Shown: in pieces, positions 45,001 through 59,000 of the stretch
Layout of the letters: each line of letters opens with the position of its first letter
Numbering within the stretch: the first letter of the stretch is position 1
Assembly: GCF_003086295.3 (NCBI RefSeq)
Contig: NC_092052.1
Location: forward strand, 78,620,687 to 78,684,686
Direction of reading: 5' to 3'
Source: Arachis hypogaea
Taxonomy: Eukaryota; Streptophyta; Magnoliopsida; Fabales; Fabaceae
DNA: 64,000 nucleotides
Translations under genes and position numbers: made by a program
The notes under the pieces: model-generated
What the model saw: only the letters and a program-made list of their open reading frames with translations
Told to the model about the DNA's origin: nothing
The model's database searches: none

Positions 45001-48000
45001 GGAGGACACCAAAGGCGAGCCGTAATGGCCTCATCTTCGGCAGGCTCCTCCATTTTTTTTTTTTTTTTACGTCGTGCTGACCTCGTTCTTTAAATGACGC
45101 TATCCCGAGAGGACACCTAAAGGCGAGCCGTAATGGCCTCATCTTCGGCAGGCTCCTCCGATTTTTTTTTTTTTTTTACTCGTGTGACCTCGTTCTTTAA
45201 ATGACGCTATCCAGAGGACACCTAAGGCGAGCCGTAATGGCCTCATCTTCGCAGCTCCTCGATTTTTTTTACGTCGTGCTGACCTCGTTTTTAAATGAGC
45301 TATCCGAGGAGGACACCTAAAGGCGAGCCGTAATGGCCTCATCTTCGGCAGGCTCCTCCGATTTTTTTTTCAGTTTTTTTACGTCGTGCTGACCTCGTTC
45401 TTTAAATGACGCTATCCCGAGGAGGACACCTAAAGGCGAGCCGTAATGGCCTCATCTTCGGCAGGCTCCTCCTTTTTTTTCCGTTTTTTTTACGTCGTGC
45501 TACCTCGTTCTTTAAATGACGCTATCCGAGGAGGACACCTAAAGGCGAGCCGTAATGGCCTCATCTTCGGCAGGCTCCTCGATTTTTTTCGGTTTTTTTT
45601 TACTCGTGCTGACCTCGTTTTTTAAATGACGCTATCCGAGGAGGACACCTAAAGGCGAGCCGTAATGGCCTCATCTTCGGCAGGCTCCTCCGATTTTTTT
45701 TCTGTTTTTTTTACGTCGTGCTGACCTCGTTCTTTAAATGACGCTATCCGAGGAGGACACCAAAAGGCGAGCCGTAATGGCCTCATCTTCGGCAGGCTCC
45801 TCCTTTTTTTTTTTTTTTTTTACGTCGTGCTGACCTCGTTCTTTAAATGACGCTATCCCGAGAGGACACCTAAAGGCGAGCCGTAATGGCCTCATCTTCG
45901 GCAGGCTCCTCCGATTTTTTTTTCGGTTTTTTTTACGTCGTGCTGACTCTCGTTCTTTAAATGACGCTATCCCGAGGAGGACACCTAAAGGCGAGCCGTA
46001 ATGGCCTCATCTTCGGCAGCTCCTCCGATTTTTTTTCTTTACGTCGTGCTGACCTCGTTTTTAAATGACGCTATCCGAGGAGGACACCTAAAGGCGAGCC
46101 GTAATGGCCTCATCTTCGGCAGGCTCCTCCGATTTTTTTTTTTTTTTACGTCGTGCTACCTCGTTCTTTAAATGACGCTATCCCGAGGAGGACACCTAAA
46201 GGCGAGCCGTAATGGCCTCATCTTCGGCAGGCTCCTCCGATTTTTTTCGTTTTTTTTACGTCGTGCTGACCTCGTTCTTTAAATGACGCTATCCCGAGGA
46301 GGACACCTAAAGGGAGCCGTAATGGCTCATCTTCGGCAGGCTCCTCGATTTTTTTTCGGTTTTTTTTTACTCGTGCTACCTCGTTTTTAAATGACGCTAT
46401 CCGAGGAGGACACCTAAAGGCGAGCCGTAATGGCCTCATCTTCGGCAGGCTCCTCCGATTTTTTTTTCCGTTTTTTTTTACGTCGTGCTGACCCTCGTTC
46501 TTTAAATGACGCTAGACCGAGGAGGACACCTAAAGGCGAGCCGTAATGGCCTCATCTTCGGCAGGCTCCTCCATTTTTTTCGGTTTTTTTTTACGTCGTG
46601 CTGACCTCGTTCTTTAAATGACGCTATCCCGAGGAGGACACCTAAAGGCGAGCCGTAATGGCCTCATCTTCGGCAGGCTCCTCCGATTTTTTTCCGGTTT
46701 TTTTTACGTCGTGCTGACTCTCGTTCTTTAAATGACGCTATCCCGAGGAGGACACCTAAAGGCGAGCCGTAATGGCCTCATCTTCGGCAGCTCCTCCAGT
46801 TTTTTTTTTACGTCGTGCTGACCTCGTTTTTAAATGACGCTATCCGAGGAGGACACCTAAAGGCGAGCCGTAATGGCCTCATCTTCGGCAGGCTCCTCCG
46901 ATTTTTTTTCGTTTTTTTTATCGTGCTGACCTCGTTCTTTAAATGACGCTATCCCGAGGAGGACACCTAAAGGCGAGCCGTAATGGCCTCATCTTCGGCA
47001 GGCTCCTCCGTTTTTTTTCGTTTTTTTTACGTCGTGCTACCTCGTTCTTTAAATGACGCTATCCCGAGGAGGACACCTAAAGGCGAGCCGTAATGGCCTC
47101 ATCTTCGGCAGGCTCCTCGATTTTTTTTTCGGTTTTTTTTACGTCGTGCTGACCCTCGTTCTTTAAATGACGCTATCCGAGGAGGACACCTAAAGGCGAG
47201 CCGTAATGGCCTCATCTTCGGCAGGCTCCTCCGATTTTTTTCGTTTTTTTTACGTCGTGCTGACCTCGTTCTTTAAATGACGCTATCCGAGGAGGACACC
47301 TAAAGGCGAGCCGTAATGGCCTCATCTTCGGCAGGCTCCTCCGATTTTTTTTTTTTTTTTTACGTCGTGCTGACCTCGTTCTTTAAATGACGCTATCCGA
47401 GGAGGACACCTAAAGGCGAGCCGTAATGGCCTCATCTTCGGCAGGCTCCTCCGATTTTTTCGTTTTTTTACGTCGTGTGACTCTCGTTCTTTAAATGACG
47501 CTATCCCGAGGAGGACACCTAAAGGCGAGCCGTAATGGCCTCATCTTCGGCAGGCTCCTCCGATTTTTTTTTCGTTTTTTTTACGTCGTGCTGACCTCGT
47601 TCTTTAAATGACGCTATCCGAGGAGGACACCTAAAGGCGAGCCGTAATGGCCTCATCTTCGGCAGGCTCCTCCATTTTTTTTCGGTTTTTTTTACGTCGT
47701 GCTGACCTCGTTCTTTAAATGACGCTATCCCGAGGAGGACACCTAAAGGCGAGCCGTAATGGCCTCATCTTCGGCAGGCTCCTCCATTTTTTTTGGTTTT
47801 TTTTACGTCGTGCTGACCTCGTTCTTTAAATGACGCTATCCCGAGGAGGACACCTAAAGGCGAGCCGTAATGGCCTCATCTTCGGCAGGCTCCTCCGTTT
47901 TTTTGTTTTTTTACTCGTGCTGACCTCGTTCTTTAAATGACGCTATCCCGAGGAGGACACCTAAAGGCGAGCCGTAATGGCCTCATCTTCGGCAGGCTCC

Positions 48001-49600
48001 TCCGATTTTTTTTTCGGTTTTTTTTACGTCGTGCTGACCTCGTTCTTTAAATGACGCTATCCGAGGAGGACACCTAAAGGCGAGCCGTAATGGCCTCATC
48101 TTCGGCAGGCTCCTCCGATTTTTTTTTTTTTTTTACGTCGTGCTGACCTCGTTCTTTAAATGACGCTATCCGAGGAGGACACCTAAAGGCGAGCCGTAAT
48201 GGCCTCATCTTCGGCAGGCTCCTCCGATTTTTTTTGTTTTTTTACTCGTGCTGACTCTCGTTCTTTTAAATGACGCTATCCCGAGGAGGACACCTAAAGG
48301 CGAGCCGTAATGGCCTCATCTTCGGCAGGCTCCTCCGTTTTTTTTTTTTTTTTTACGTCGTGCTGACCTCGTTCTTTAAATGACGCTATCCGAGGAGGAC
48401 ACCTAAAGGCGAGCCGTAATGGCTCATCTTCGGCAGCTCCTCCGATTTTTCTTTTTACGTCGTGCTGACCTCGTTCTTTAAATGACGCTATCCGAGGAGG
48501 ACACCTAAAGGCGAGCCGTAATGGCCTCATCTTCGGCAGGCTCCTCCGATTTTTTTTCGTTTTTTTACGTCGTGCTACCTCGTTCTTTAAATGACCTATC
48601 CAGGAGGACACCTAAAGGCGAGCCGTAATGGCCTCATCTTCGGCAGGCTCCTCCGTTTTTTTTCCGTTTTTTTTACGTCGTGCTACCTCGTTCTTAAATG
48701 ACGCTATCCCGAGGAGGACACCTAAAGGCGAGCCGTAATGGCCTCATCTTCGGCAGGCTCCTCGATTTTTTTTTTTTTTTTTTACTCGTGCTACCTGTTT
48801 TTATGACCTATCAGGAGGACACCTAAAGGCGAGCCGTAATGGCCTCATCTTCGCAGGCTCTCCGATTTTTTTCGGTTTTTTTTACGTCGTGCTGACCTCG
48901 TTCTTTAAATGACGCTATCCCGAGGAGGACACCTAAAGGCGAGCCGTAATGGCCTCATCTTCGGCAGGCTCCTCATTTTTTTCGTTTTTTTTACGTCGTG
49001 CTGACCTCGTTCTTTAAATGACGCTATCCCGAGGAGGACACCTAAAGGCGAGCCGTAATGGCCTCATCTTCGGAGGCTCCTCCGATTTTTTTTTTTTTTT
49101 ACTCGTGCTGACCCTCGTTTTTAAATGACGCTATCCGAGGAGGACACCTAAAGGCGAGCCGTAATGGCCTCATCTTCGGCAGGCTCCTCCGATTTTTTTT
49201 TCGTTTTTTTTACGTCGTGCTGACCTCGTTCTTTAAATGACGCTATCCCGAGGAGGACACCAAAAGGCGAGCCGTAATGGCCTCATCTTCGGCAGGCTCC
49301 TCCGATTTTTTTTTTTTTTTACTCGTGCTGACCCTCGTTCTTTAAATGACCTAACCGAGGAGGACACCTAAAGGCGAGCCGTAATGGCCTCATCTTCGGC
49401 AGCCTCCTCCATTTTTTTCCAGTTTTTTTTACGTCGTGCTGACTCTCGTTCTTTTAGTGACGCTATCCGAGGAGGACACCTAAAGGCGAGTCGTAATGGC
49501 CTCATCTTCGGCAGGCTCCTCCGGTTTTTTTTTACTACGTGCTAATCCTCGTTGTTTAAATGACGCTATCCCGAGGAGGACACCTAAAGGCGAGCCGTAA
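42000..49600. repeat. Near-consensus satellite block with a remnant of the 12-mer
   Basis: Most monomers are close to one consensus and no clear multi-monomer period is seen. At about 43730-44870 the 12-mer types return (short monomer marker at 44489). Single-base losses are frequent. The monomer around 48781-48830 has lost many scattered bases. Confidence 0.7.
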
Positions 49601-52600
49601 TGGCCTCATCTTCGGCAGGCTCCTCCGATTTTTTTCCGGTTCTTTTTACGTCGTGATGACTCTCGTTCTTTAAATGACGCTATCCCGAGGAGGACACCTA
49701 AGGGCGAGCCGTAATGGCCTCATCTTCGGCAGCTCCTCAGATTTTTCTTTACGTCGTGCTGACAATCGTTTTTAAATGGAGGACACCTAAAGGCGAGCCG
49801 TAATGGCCTCATATTCGGCAGGCTCCTCCGATTTTTTTTCGGTTTTTTTTTAGGTCGTGCTTACCATCGTTCTTTAAATGACACTATCCAAGGAGGACAC
49901 CTAAAGGCGAGTCGTAATGGCCTCATCTTCGGCAGGCTCCTCCGTTTTTTTCCCGTTTTTTTTACGTCGTGCTAACCGTCGTTCTTTAAATGACGCTATC
50001 CCGAGGAGGACACCTAAAGGAGAGCCGTAATGGCCTCATCTTCGGCAGGCTCTCTGATTTTTTTTTTCCGTTTTTTTTTTACATCGTGCTAACCCTCGTT
50101 TTTTAAAGACGCTATGCCGAGGAGGACACCTAAAGGCGAGCCGTAATGGCCTCATCTTCGGCAGGCTGCCTCCGATTTTTTTTCTGGTTTTTTACGACGT
50201 GCTGACACTCGTTCTTTAAATGACGCTAACCGAGGAGGTCACCAAAAGGCGAGCCGTAATGGCCTCATCTTCGGCAGGCTCCTCCGATTTTTTTTACTAC
50301 GTGCTGACCCTCGTTGTTTAAATGACGCTATCCTGAGGAGGACACCTAAAGGCGAGCCGTAATGGCCTCATCTTCGGCAGATCCTCCGATTTTTTTTTCC
50401 AGTTTTTTTTACGTCGTGATGACTCTCGTTCTTTAAATGACGCTATCCGAGAGGACACCAAGGCGAGCCGTAATGGCTCATCTTCGCAGGCTCCTCTTTT
50501 TTTTTTTTTTTTTTACTCGTGCTGACCTCGTTTTTAAATGAACTACCGAGGAGGCACCAAAGGCGAGCCTAATGGCCTCATCTTCGGCAGCCTCCTTTTT
50601 TTCCGTTTTTTTTACTCGTGCTGACTCTCGTTCTTTATGACGCTATCCCGAGGAGGACACCTAAAGGCGAGCCGTAATGGCCTCATCTTCGGCAGGCTCC
50701 TCCGGTTTTTTTTTACTACGTGCTGACCTCGTTTTTAAATGACGCTATCCGAGGAGGACACCTAAAGGCGAGCCGTAATGGCCTCATCTTCGGCAGGCTC
50801 CTCCGATTTTTTTTCCGTTTTTTTTACGTCGTGATGACTCTCGTTCTTAAATGACGCTATCCCGAGGAGGACACCTAAAGGCGAGCCGTAATGGCCTCAT
50901 CTTCGGCAGGCTCCTCGGTTTTTTTTTTTTTTTTACGTCGTGCTGACCCTCGTTCTTTAAATGACCTAACCTAGGAGGACACCTAAAGGCGAGCCGTAAT
51001 GGCCTCATCTTCGGCAGGCTCCTCGATTTTTTTCTGGTTCTTTTTTACTCGTGCTACCCTCGTTTTTTAAATGAAGCTATCCCGAGGAGGACACCTAAAG
51101 GCGAGCCGTAATGGCCTCATCTTCGGCAGGCTGCTCCTGATTTTTTTTCTGGTTTTTTTTTTACGTCGTGCTGACCTCGTTCTTTAAATGACGCTATCCC
51201 GAGGAGGACACCTAAAGGCGAGCCGTAATGGCCTCATATTCGGCAGGCTCCTCCGATTTTTTTTCGGTTTTTTTTTTTACATCGTGCTTACCATCGTTCT
51301 TTAATGACACTATCCCAGGAGGACCCTAAAGGCGAGCCGTAATGGCCTCATCTCGGAAGCTCTCCGGTTTTTTCTTTTTTTTTTTACGTCGTGCTAACCT
51401 CGTTCTTTAAATGACGCTATCCGAGGAGGACACCTAAAGGCGAGCCGTAATGGCCTCATCTTCGGCAGGCTCCCGATTTTTTTTTTCGGTTTTTTTTACG
51501 TCGTGCTGACCTCGTTCTTTAAATGATGCTAACCGAGGAGGCACCAAAAGGCGAGCCGTAATGGCCTCATCTTCGGCAGGCTCCTCCATTTTTTTTTTTT
51601 ACGTCATGCTACCTCGTTTTTAAATGACGCTATCCCGAGAGGACACCTAAAGGCGAGCCGTAATGCCTCATCTTCGCAGGCTCCTCCGGTTTTTTTTTTC
51701 TACGTGCTGACCCTCGTTCTTTAAATGACGCTATCCCGAGGAGGACACCTAAAGGCGAGCCGTAATGGCCTCATCTTCGGCAGGCTCCTGTTTTTTTTCC
51801 GTTTTTTTTACGTCGTGCTGACCCTCGTTCTTTAAATGACGCTAACCGAGGAGGACACCTAAAGGTGAGCCGTAATGGCCTCATCTTCGGCAGGTCCTCC
51901 TTTTTTCCGGTTTTTTTTACTGTGCTGACTCCGTTCTTTAAATGAGCTATCCGAGGAGGACACCTAAAGGCGAGCCGTAATGGCCTCATCTTCGGCAGAC
52001 TCCTCCGGTTTTTTTTACTACGTGCTGACCCTCGTTCTTTAAATGACGCTATTCGAGGAGGACACCTAAAGGCGAGCCGTAATGGCCTCATCTTCGGCAG
52101 GCTCCTCCGATTTTTTTTCCGGTTTTTTTACGTCGTGCTGACCCTCGTTTTTTAAATGACGCTATCCGAGGAGGACACCTAAAGGGAGCCGTAATGGCCT
52201 CATCTTCGGCAGGCTCCTCCGATTTTTTTCCGGTTTTTTTTTACGTCGTGTGACCCTCGTTCTTTAAATGACGCTATCCCGAGGAGGACACCTAAAGGCG
52301 ACCGTAATGGCCTCATCTTCGGCAGGCTCCTCTGTTTTTTTTTCTGGTTTTTTTTACGTCGTGCTGACTCTCGTTCTTTTAAATGATGCTAACCGAGGAG
52401 GACCTAAAGGCGAGCCGTAATGGCCTCATCTTCGGAGACTCCTCCGGTTTTTTTTTACTACGTGCTGATCTCGTTCTTTAAATACCTATGCCGAGGAGGA
52501 CACCTAAAGGCGAGTCGTAATGGCCTCATCTTCGGAGGCTCCTCCGATTATTTTTTTCCAGTTTTTTTTTACGTCGTGATGACCCTCGTTCTTTAAATGA

Positions 52601-55600
52601 ATTTATCCCGAGGAGGACACCTAAAGGCGAGCCGTAATGGCCTCATCTTCGGCAGCTCCTCTGGTTTTTTTTTTTTTACTACGGTGCTGACCCTCGTTGT
52701 TTAAATGACGCTATGCGAGGAGGACACCTAAAGTCGAGCCGTAATGGACATCTTCGGCATTCTCCTCTGATTTTTTTTACGTCGTGCTGACCATTATTTT
52801 AAATGAAAGATATCTCGAGGAGGACACCTAAAGGCGAGCCGTAATGGCCTCATCTTCGGAAGCCTCCTCCGGTTTTTTTTTTTTTTACTACGTGCTGACC
52901 CTCGTTCTTTAAATGACACTATCCCGAGGAGGACACCTAAAGGCGAGCCGTAATGGCCTCATCTTCGGCAGGCTCCTCGATTTTTTTTTGGTTTTTTTTT
53001 TAGTCGTGCTGACCCTCGTTCTTTAAATGACGCTATCCCGAGGAGGACACTAAAGGCGAGCCGTAATGGCCTCATCTTCGGCAGGCTCCTCCTTTTTTTT
53101 TTTGGTTTTTTTTTACGTCGTGCTGACCTCGTTCTTTAAATGACGCTAACCGAGGAGGACACCTAAAGGCGAGCCGTATGGCCTCATTTCGGCAGGCTCC
53201 TCCATTTTTTTCCGGTTTTTTTTTGTCTGCTGACTCTCGTTCTTTAAATGACGCTATCCCGAGAGGACACCTAAAGGCGAGCCGTAATGGCCTCATCTTC
53301 GGCAGGCTCCTCCGGTTTTTTTTTTTTACTACGTGCTGACCCTCGTTGTTTAAATGACGCTATCCAGGAGGACACCTAAAGGCGAGCCGTAATGGCCTCA
53401 TCTTCGGCAGGCTCCTCCAATTTTTTTTCCAGTTTTTTTACTCGTGTGACCTCGTTCTTTAAATGACGCTATCCGAGGAGGACACCAAAGGCGAGCCGTA
53501 ATGGCCTCATCTTCGCAGGCTCCTCCGTTTTTTTTCGTTTTTTTTACGTCGTGCTGACCCTCGTTCTTTAAATGACACTAACCGAGGAGGACACCTAAAG
53601 GCGAGCCGTAATGGCCTCATCTTCGGCAGGCTCCCCGATTTTTTTTCTGGTTTTTTTTACGTCTGCTGACCTCGTTCTTTAAATGACGCTATCCGAGAGG
53701 ACACCTAAAGGCGAGCCGTAATGGCCTCATCTTCGCAGCTCCTCCATTTTTTTCTTTTTTTTACGTGTGCTGACTCGTTTTTATGACGCTATCCCGAGGA
53801 GGACACCTAAAGGCGAGCCGTAATGGCCTCATCTTCGCAGGCCTCCGTTTTTTTTTTACTACGTGTGACCTCGTTTTTAAATGACGCTATCCCGAGGAGG
53901 ACACCTAAAGGCGAGCCGTAATGGCCTCATCTTCGGCAGGCTCCTCCGATTTTTTTTTTTTTTTTTACGTCGTGCTGAACCCTCGTTCTTTAAATGACGC
54001 TATGCCAAGGAGGACACCTAAAGGCGAGCCGTAATGGCCTCATCTTCGGCAGGCTCCTCCTGTTTTTTTCGGTTTTTTTTACGTCGTGCTACCCTCGTTC
54101 TTTAAATGACGCTAACCGAGAGGACACCTAAAGGCAGCCGTAATGGCCTCATCTTCGGCAGGCTCCTCCTATTTTTTTTCCGGTTTTTTTTTACGTCGTG
54201 CTGTCCCTCGTTCTTTAAATGACGCTAACCCGAGGAGGACACCTAAAGGCGAGCCGTAATGGCCTCATTTCGCAGGCTCATCCAATTTTTTTTCCGATTT
54301 TTTTTTACATCATGCTTGACCTCGTTCTTTAAATGACGCTATTCCAAGAGGACACCTAAAGTGAGCCGTAATGGCCTCATCTTCGGCAGGCTCCTCCGGT
54401 TTTTTCCTATTTTTTTTTACGTCGTGCTAACCCTCGTTCTTTAAATGACGCTATCCCGAGGAGGACACCTAAAGGGAGCCGTAATGCCTCATCTTCGGCA
54501 GGCTCCTCTGTTTTTTTTTCGTTTTTTTTACTCGTGTGACCCTCGTTTTTAATGACGCTACCGAGGAGGACACCTAAAGGCGAGCCGTAATGGCCTCATC
54601 TTCGGCAGGCTCTTCGGTTTTTTTTTACTACGTGTGACCCTCGTTTTTAAATGACGCTATCCCGAGGAGGACACCTAAAGGCGACCGTAATGCCTCATCT
54701 TCGGCAGCTCCTCCGATTTTTTTCGTTTTTTTTTACGTCGTGCTGACCCTCGTTCTTTAAATGACGCTTTGCCGAGGAGGACACCTAAAGGCGAGCCGTA
54801 ATGGCCTCATCTTCGGCAGGCTCCTCCTGTTTTTTTTCGGTTTTTTACGTCGTGCTTACCCTCGTTCTTTAAATGACGCTATCCGAGGAGGACACCTAAA
54901 GGCGAGCCGTAATGGCCTCATCTTCGGCAGGCTCCTCGTTTTTTTTCCGTTTTTTTTACGTCGTGCTGTCCTCGTTCTTTAAATGACGCTAACCGAGGAG
55001 GACACCTAAAGGCGAGCCGTAATGGCTCATCTTCGCATGCTCCTCGATTTTTCTTTACGTCGTGCTGACTCGTTTTTTAAATGATGTATCCGAGGAGGAC
55101 ACCTAAAGGCAAGCCATAATGGCCTCAGTTCGGCAGGCTCCTCCGTTTTTTTTACTACGTGCTGACCTCCTTTTAAATGACGCTATCCCGAGGAGGACAC
55201 CTAAAGGCGAGCCGTAATGGCCTCATATTCGGCAGGCTCCTCCATTTTTTTTTCGGTTTTTTTTTACATCGTGCTGACCATCGTTCTTAAATGACACTAT
55301 CCCGAGGAGGACACCTAAAGGCGAGCCGTAATGGCCTCATCTTCGGCAGGCTCCTCCGTTTTTGTTTTTTTTTACGTCGTGCTGACCTCGTTCTTTAAAT
55401 GACGCTATCCGAGGAGGACACCTAAAGGTGAGCCGTAATGGCCTCATCTTCGGCAGGCTCCTCCGATTTTTTTTTCCGGTTTTTTTTACATCGTGCTGAC
55501 CCTCGTTTTTTAAGAAGCTATGCCGAGGAGGACACCTAAAGGCGAGCCGTAATGGCCTCATCTTCGGCAGGCTCCTCCGGTTTTTTTTTTTACTACGTGC

Positions 55601-56000
55601 TGACCCTCGTTGTTTAAATGACGCTATCCCAAGGAGGACACCTAACGGTAGCCGTAATGGCCTCATCTTCGCAGGCTCTTCCATTTTTTTCCGTTTTTTT
55701 TTACGTCGTGATGACCTCGTTCTTTAAATGACGCTATCCGAGGAGGACACCTAAAGGCGAGCTGTAATGGCCTCATCTTCGGCAGGCTCCTGTTTTTTTT
55801 TCCGTTTTTTTTTACGTCGTGCGACCCTCGTTCTTAAATGACGCTAGACCGAGGGGACAAACAAAGGTGAGCCGTAATGGCCTCATCTTCGGCAGGCCCT
55901 CCATTTTTTTTTGGTTTTTTTTACGTCGTGCTGACTCTCGTTCTTTAAATGATGCTATCCGAGGAGGACACCTAAAGGCGAGCCGTAATGGCCTTGTCTT
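49600..56000. repeat. Indel-rich satellite block
   Basis: Twelve-mer monomer types are recognisable at about 49600-50300 (marker at 49729) and again near 55034, but most monomers have several short deletions. Examples are GTGTGACC for GTGCTGACC and CTCATTTCGC for CTCATCTTCGG. I see no other sequence type here. Confidence 0.7.
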
Positions 56001-59000
56001 CGGCAGACTCCTCTAGTTTTTTTCTTACTACGTGCTGACCCTCGTTCTTTAAATGACGCTATGCCGAGAAGGACACCTAAAGGTGAGCCGTGATGGCCTC
56101 ATCTACGGCAGGCTCCTCCAATTTTTTTCCGGCTTTTTTTACGTCGTGCGGACCCTCGTTTTTTAAATGACGCTATCTCGAGGAGGACACCTAAAGGCGA
56201 GCCGTAATGGCTTCATCTTCGGCACGCTCCTCTGGTTTTTTTTTTACTACGTGCTGACCCTCGTTGTTTAAATGACGCTATGCCGAGGAGGACACCTAAA
56301 GGCGAGCCGTAGTGGAATCATCTTCGGCATTCTCCTCCGATTTTTTTTACGTCGTGCTGACCATTGTTTTTTAAATGACGATATCTCGAGTAGGACACCT
56401 AGAGGCGAGCCGTAATGGCCTCATCTTCGGCAGCCTCCTCCAGTTTTTTTTTACTACGTGCTGACCCTCGTTCTTTAAATGACACTATCCCGAGGAGGAC
56501 ACGTAAAGGCGAGCCGTAATGGCCTCATATTCGGCAGGCTCCTCCGATTTTTTTTTGGTTTTTTTGTTTAGTCGTGCTGACCATCGTTCTTTAAATGACG
56601 CTATCCCAAGGAGGACACCTAAAGGCAAGCCATAATGGCCTCATCTTTGGCAGGCTCCTCTGGTTTTTTTCCCTTTTTTTTACGTCGTGCTAACCCTCGT
56701 TCTTTAAATGACGCTATCCAAGGAGGACACCTAAAGGCGAGCCGTAATGGCCCGATTTCGGCAGGCTCCTCCGTTTTTTTTTCCCATTTTTTTTACGTCG
56801 TGCTGACCCTCGCTCTTTAAATGACGCTATGCCGAGGAGGACACCAAAAGGCGAGCCGAATGGCCTCATCTTCGGCAGGCTCCTGCTATTTTTTTTCCGG
56901 TTTTTTATTTACGTCGTGCTTACCCTCGTTCTTTAAATGACGCTAAACAAAGGAGGACACCTAAAGGTGAGCCGTAATGGCCACATCTTCGACAGGCTCC
57001 TACTGTTTTTTTTCCGGTTTTTTTTACGTCGTGCTGTCCCTCGTTCTTTAAATGACGCTAACCCGAGGAGGACTCCTAAAGGCGACCTGTAATGGCCTCA
57101 TATTCGGCAGGCTCCTCCAATTTTTTTTTCGTTTTTTTTTACGTCGTGCTGACCATCGTTCTTTAAATCACACTATACCAAGGAAGATACCTAAAGGCGA
57201 GCTGTAATGGCCTCATCTTCGGCAGGCTCCTCCGGTTTTTCCCATTTTTTTACGTCATGCTAACCCTCGTTCTTTAAAGGACGCTATCCCGAGGAGGACA
57301 CCTAAAGGCGAGCCGTAATGGCCTCATCTTCGGCAGGCACCTCCTGTTTTTTTCCGGAATTTTTTTTACATCGTGCTGACCTTCGTTCTTTAAATGACGC
57401 TAAACTGAAGAGGACAATAAAGGCGAGCCGTAATGGCCTCATCTTCGCCAGGCTCTTCCATTTTATTTCGATTTTTTTTACGTCGTGCTGACTCCTCGTT
57501 CTTTAAATGACGCTATCCCGAAGAGGACACCTAAAGACGAGCGTAATGGCCTCATCTTCGGCAGGCTCCTCCATTTTTTTTTACTACGTACTGACCCTCG
57601 TTGTTTAAATGACGCTATCACGAGGAGAACACCTAAAGAAGAGTCGTAATGGCCTCATCTTCGGCAGGTTCCTCCGATTTTTTTTCCGAATTTTTTTTAC
57701 GTCGTGCTGACTCTCGTTCTTAAATGACGCTATCCGAGGAGGACACCTAAAGGCGAGCCGCAATGGCCTCATCTTCGGCAGGCTCCCCTGTTTTTCCGGT
57801 TTTTATTACGTCGTGATGACTCTCATTCTCTAATGAGCTATCCCGGGGGACACCTAAAGGCGAGCCGTAATGGCCTCATCTTCGGATGCTCAAAGATTTT
57901 TCTTTACGTCGTGCTGACAATCGTTTTTAAACGATGCTATCTCGAGGGAGGACACCTAAAGGCGAGCCCTAATGGCCTCATCCTCGGCAGGCTCCTCCGG
58001 TTTTTTTTTTTTTACTATGTGGCTGACCCTCGTTTGTTAAATGACGCTATCCCGAGGAGGACACCTAAAGCGAGCCAAATGGCCTCATCTTCGGCAGGCT
58101 CTTCCGATTTTGTTTCCGATTTTTCTCTTACGCCGTGATGACTCTCGTTCTTTAAATGACGCTATCCTGAGGAGACACCTAAGGCGAGCTGTAATGGCTC
58201 ATCTTCAACAGGCTCCTGTTTTTTTTTTCGGTTTTTTTTACGTCGTTGCAGACCTCGTTCTTTAAATGACGCTAGACCCGAGGAGGACAACTAAAGGTGA
58301 GCCGTAATGGCCTCATCTTCGGCAGGCTCCTCCGTTTTTTTCTGGGATTTTTTTACGTCGTGCTACTCTCGTTCTTTAAATGATGCTATCCCGAGGAGGA
58401 CACCTAAAGGCGAGCCGTAATGGTCTTATCTTCGGCAGACTCCTCCAATTTTTTTTACTACGTGCTGACCCTCGTTCTTTAAATGACGCTATCCGAGGAG
58501 GACACCTAAAGGCGAGCCGTAATGGCCTCATCTTCGCAGGCTCCTCCGATTTTTTTTTCGGCTTTTTTACGTCGGCGGACCCTCGTTTTTAAATGACGCT
58601 ATCCCGAGAAAGACACCTAAGGCGAGCCGTAATGGCCTCATCTTCGGCACGGTCCTCATTTTTTTCTGGTTTTTTTTTTACGTCGTGCTGACCCCTTCTT
58701 TAAATGACGCTAACCCGACGAGGACACCTAAAGCCGAGCCGTAACGGCCTCATCTTCGGTAGACTCCTCCGGCTTGTTTTTTATTACTACATGCTGATCG
58801 TCGTTCTTTAAATAACACTATGCCGAGGAGGACACCTACAGGCGAGCCGTAATGGCCTCATCTTCGGCAGGCTCCTCCGATTATTTTTTTGCAGTTTTTT
58901 TTTACGTCGTGCTGACCATTGTTTTTTAAATGACGATATCTCGAGGAGGACACCTAAAGGCGAGCCATAATGGCCTCATCTTCGGTAGCCTCCTCCGGTG

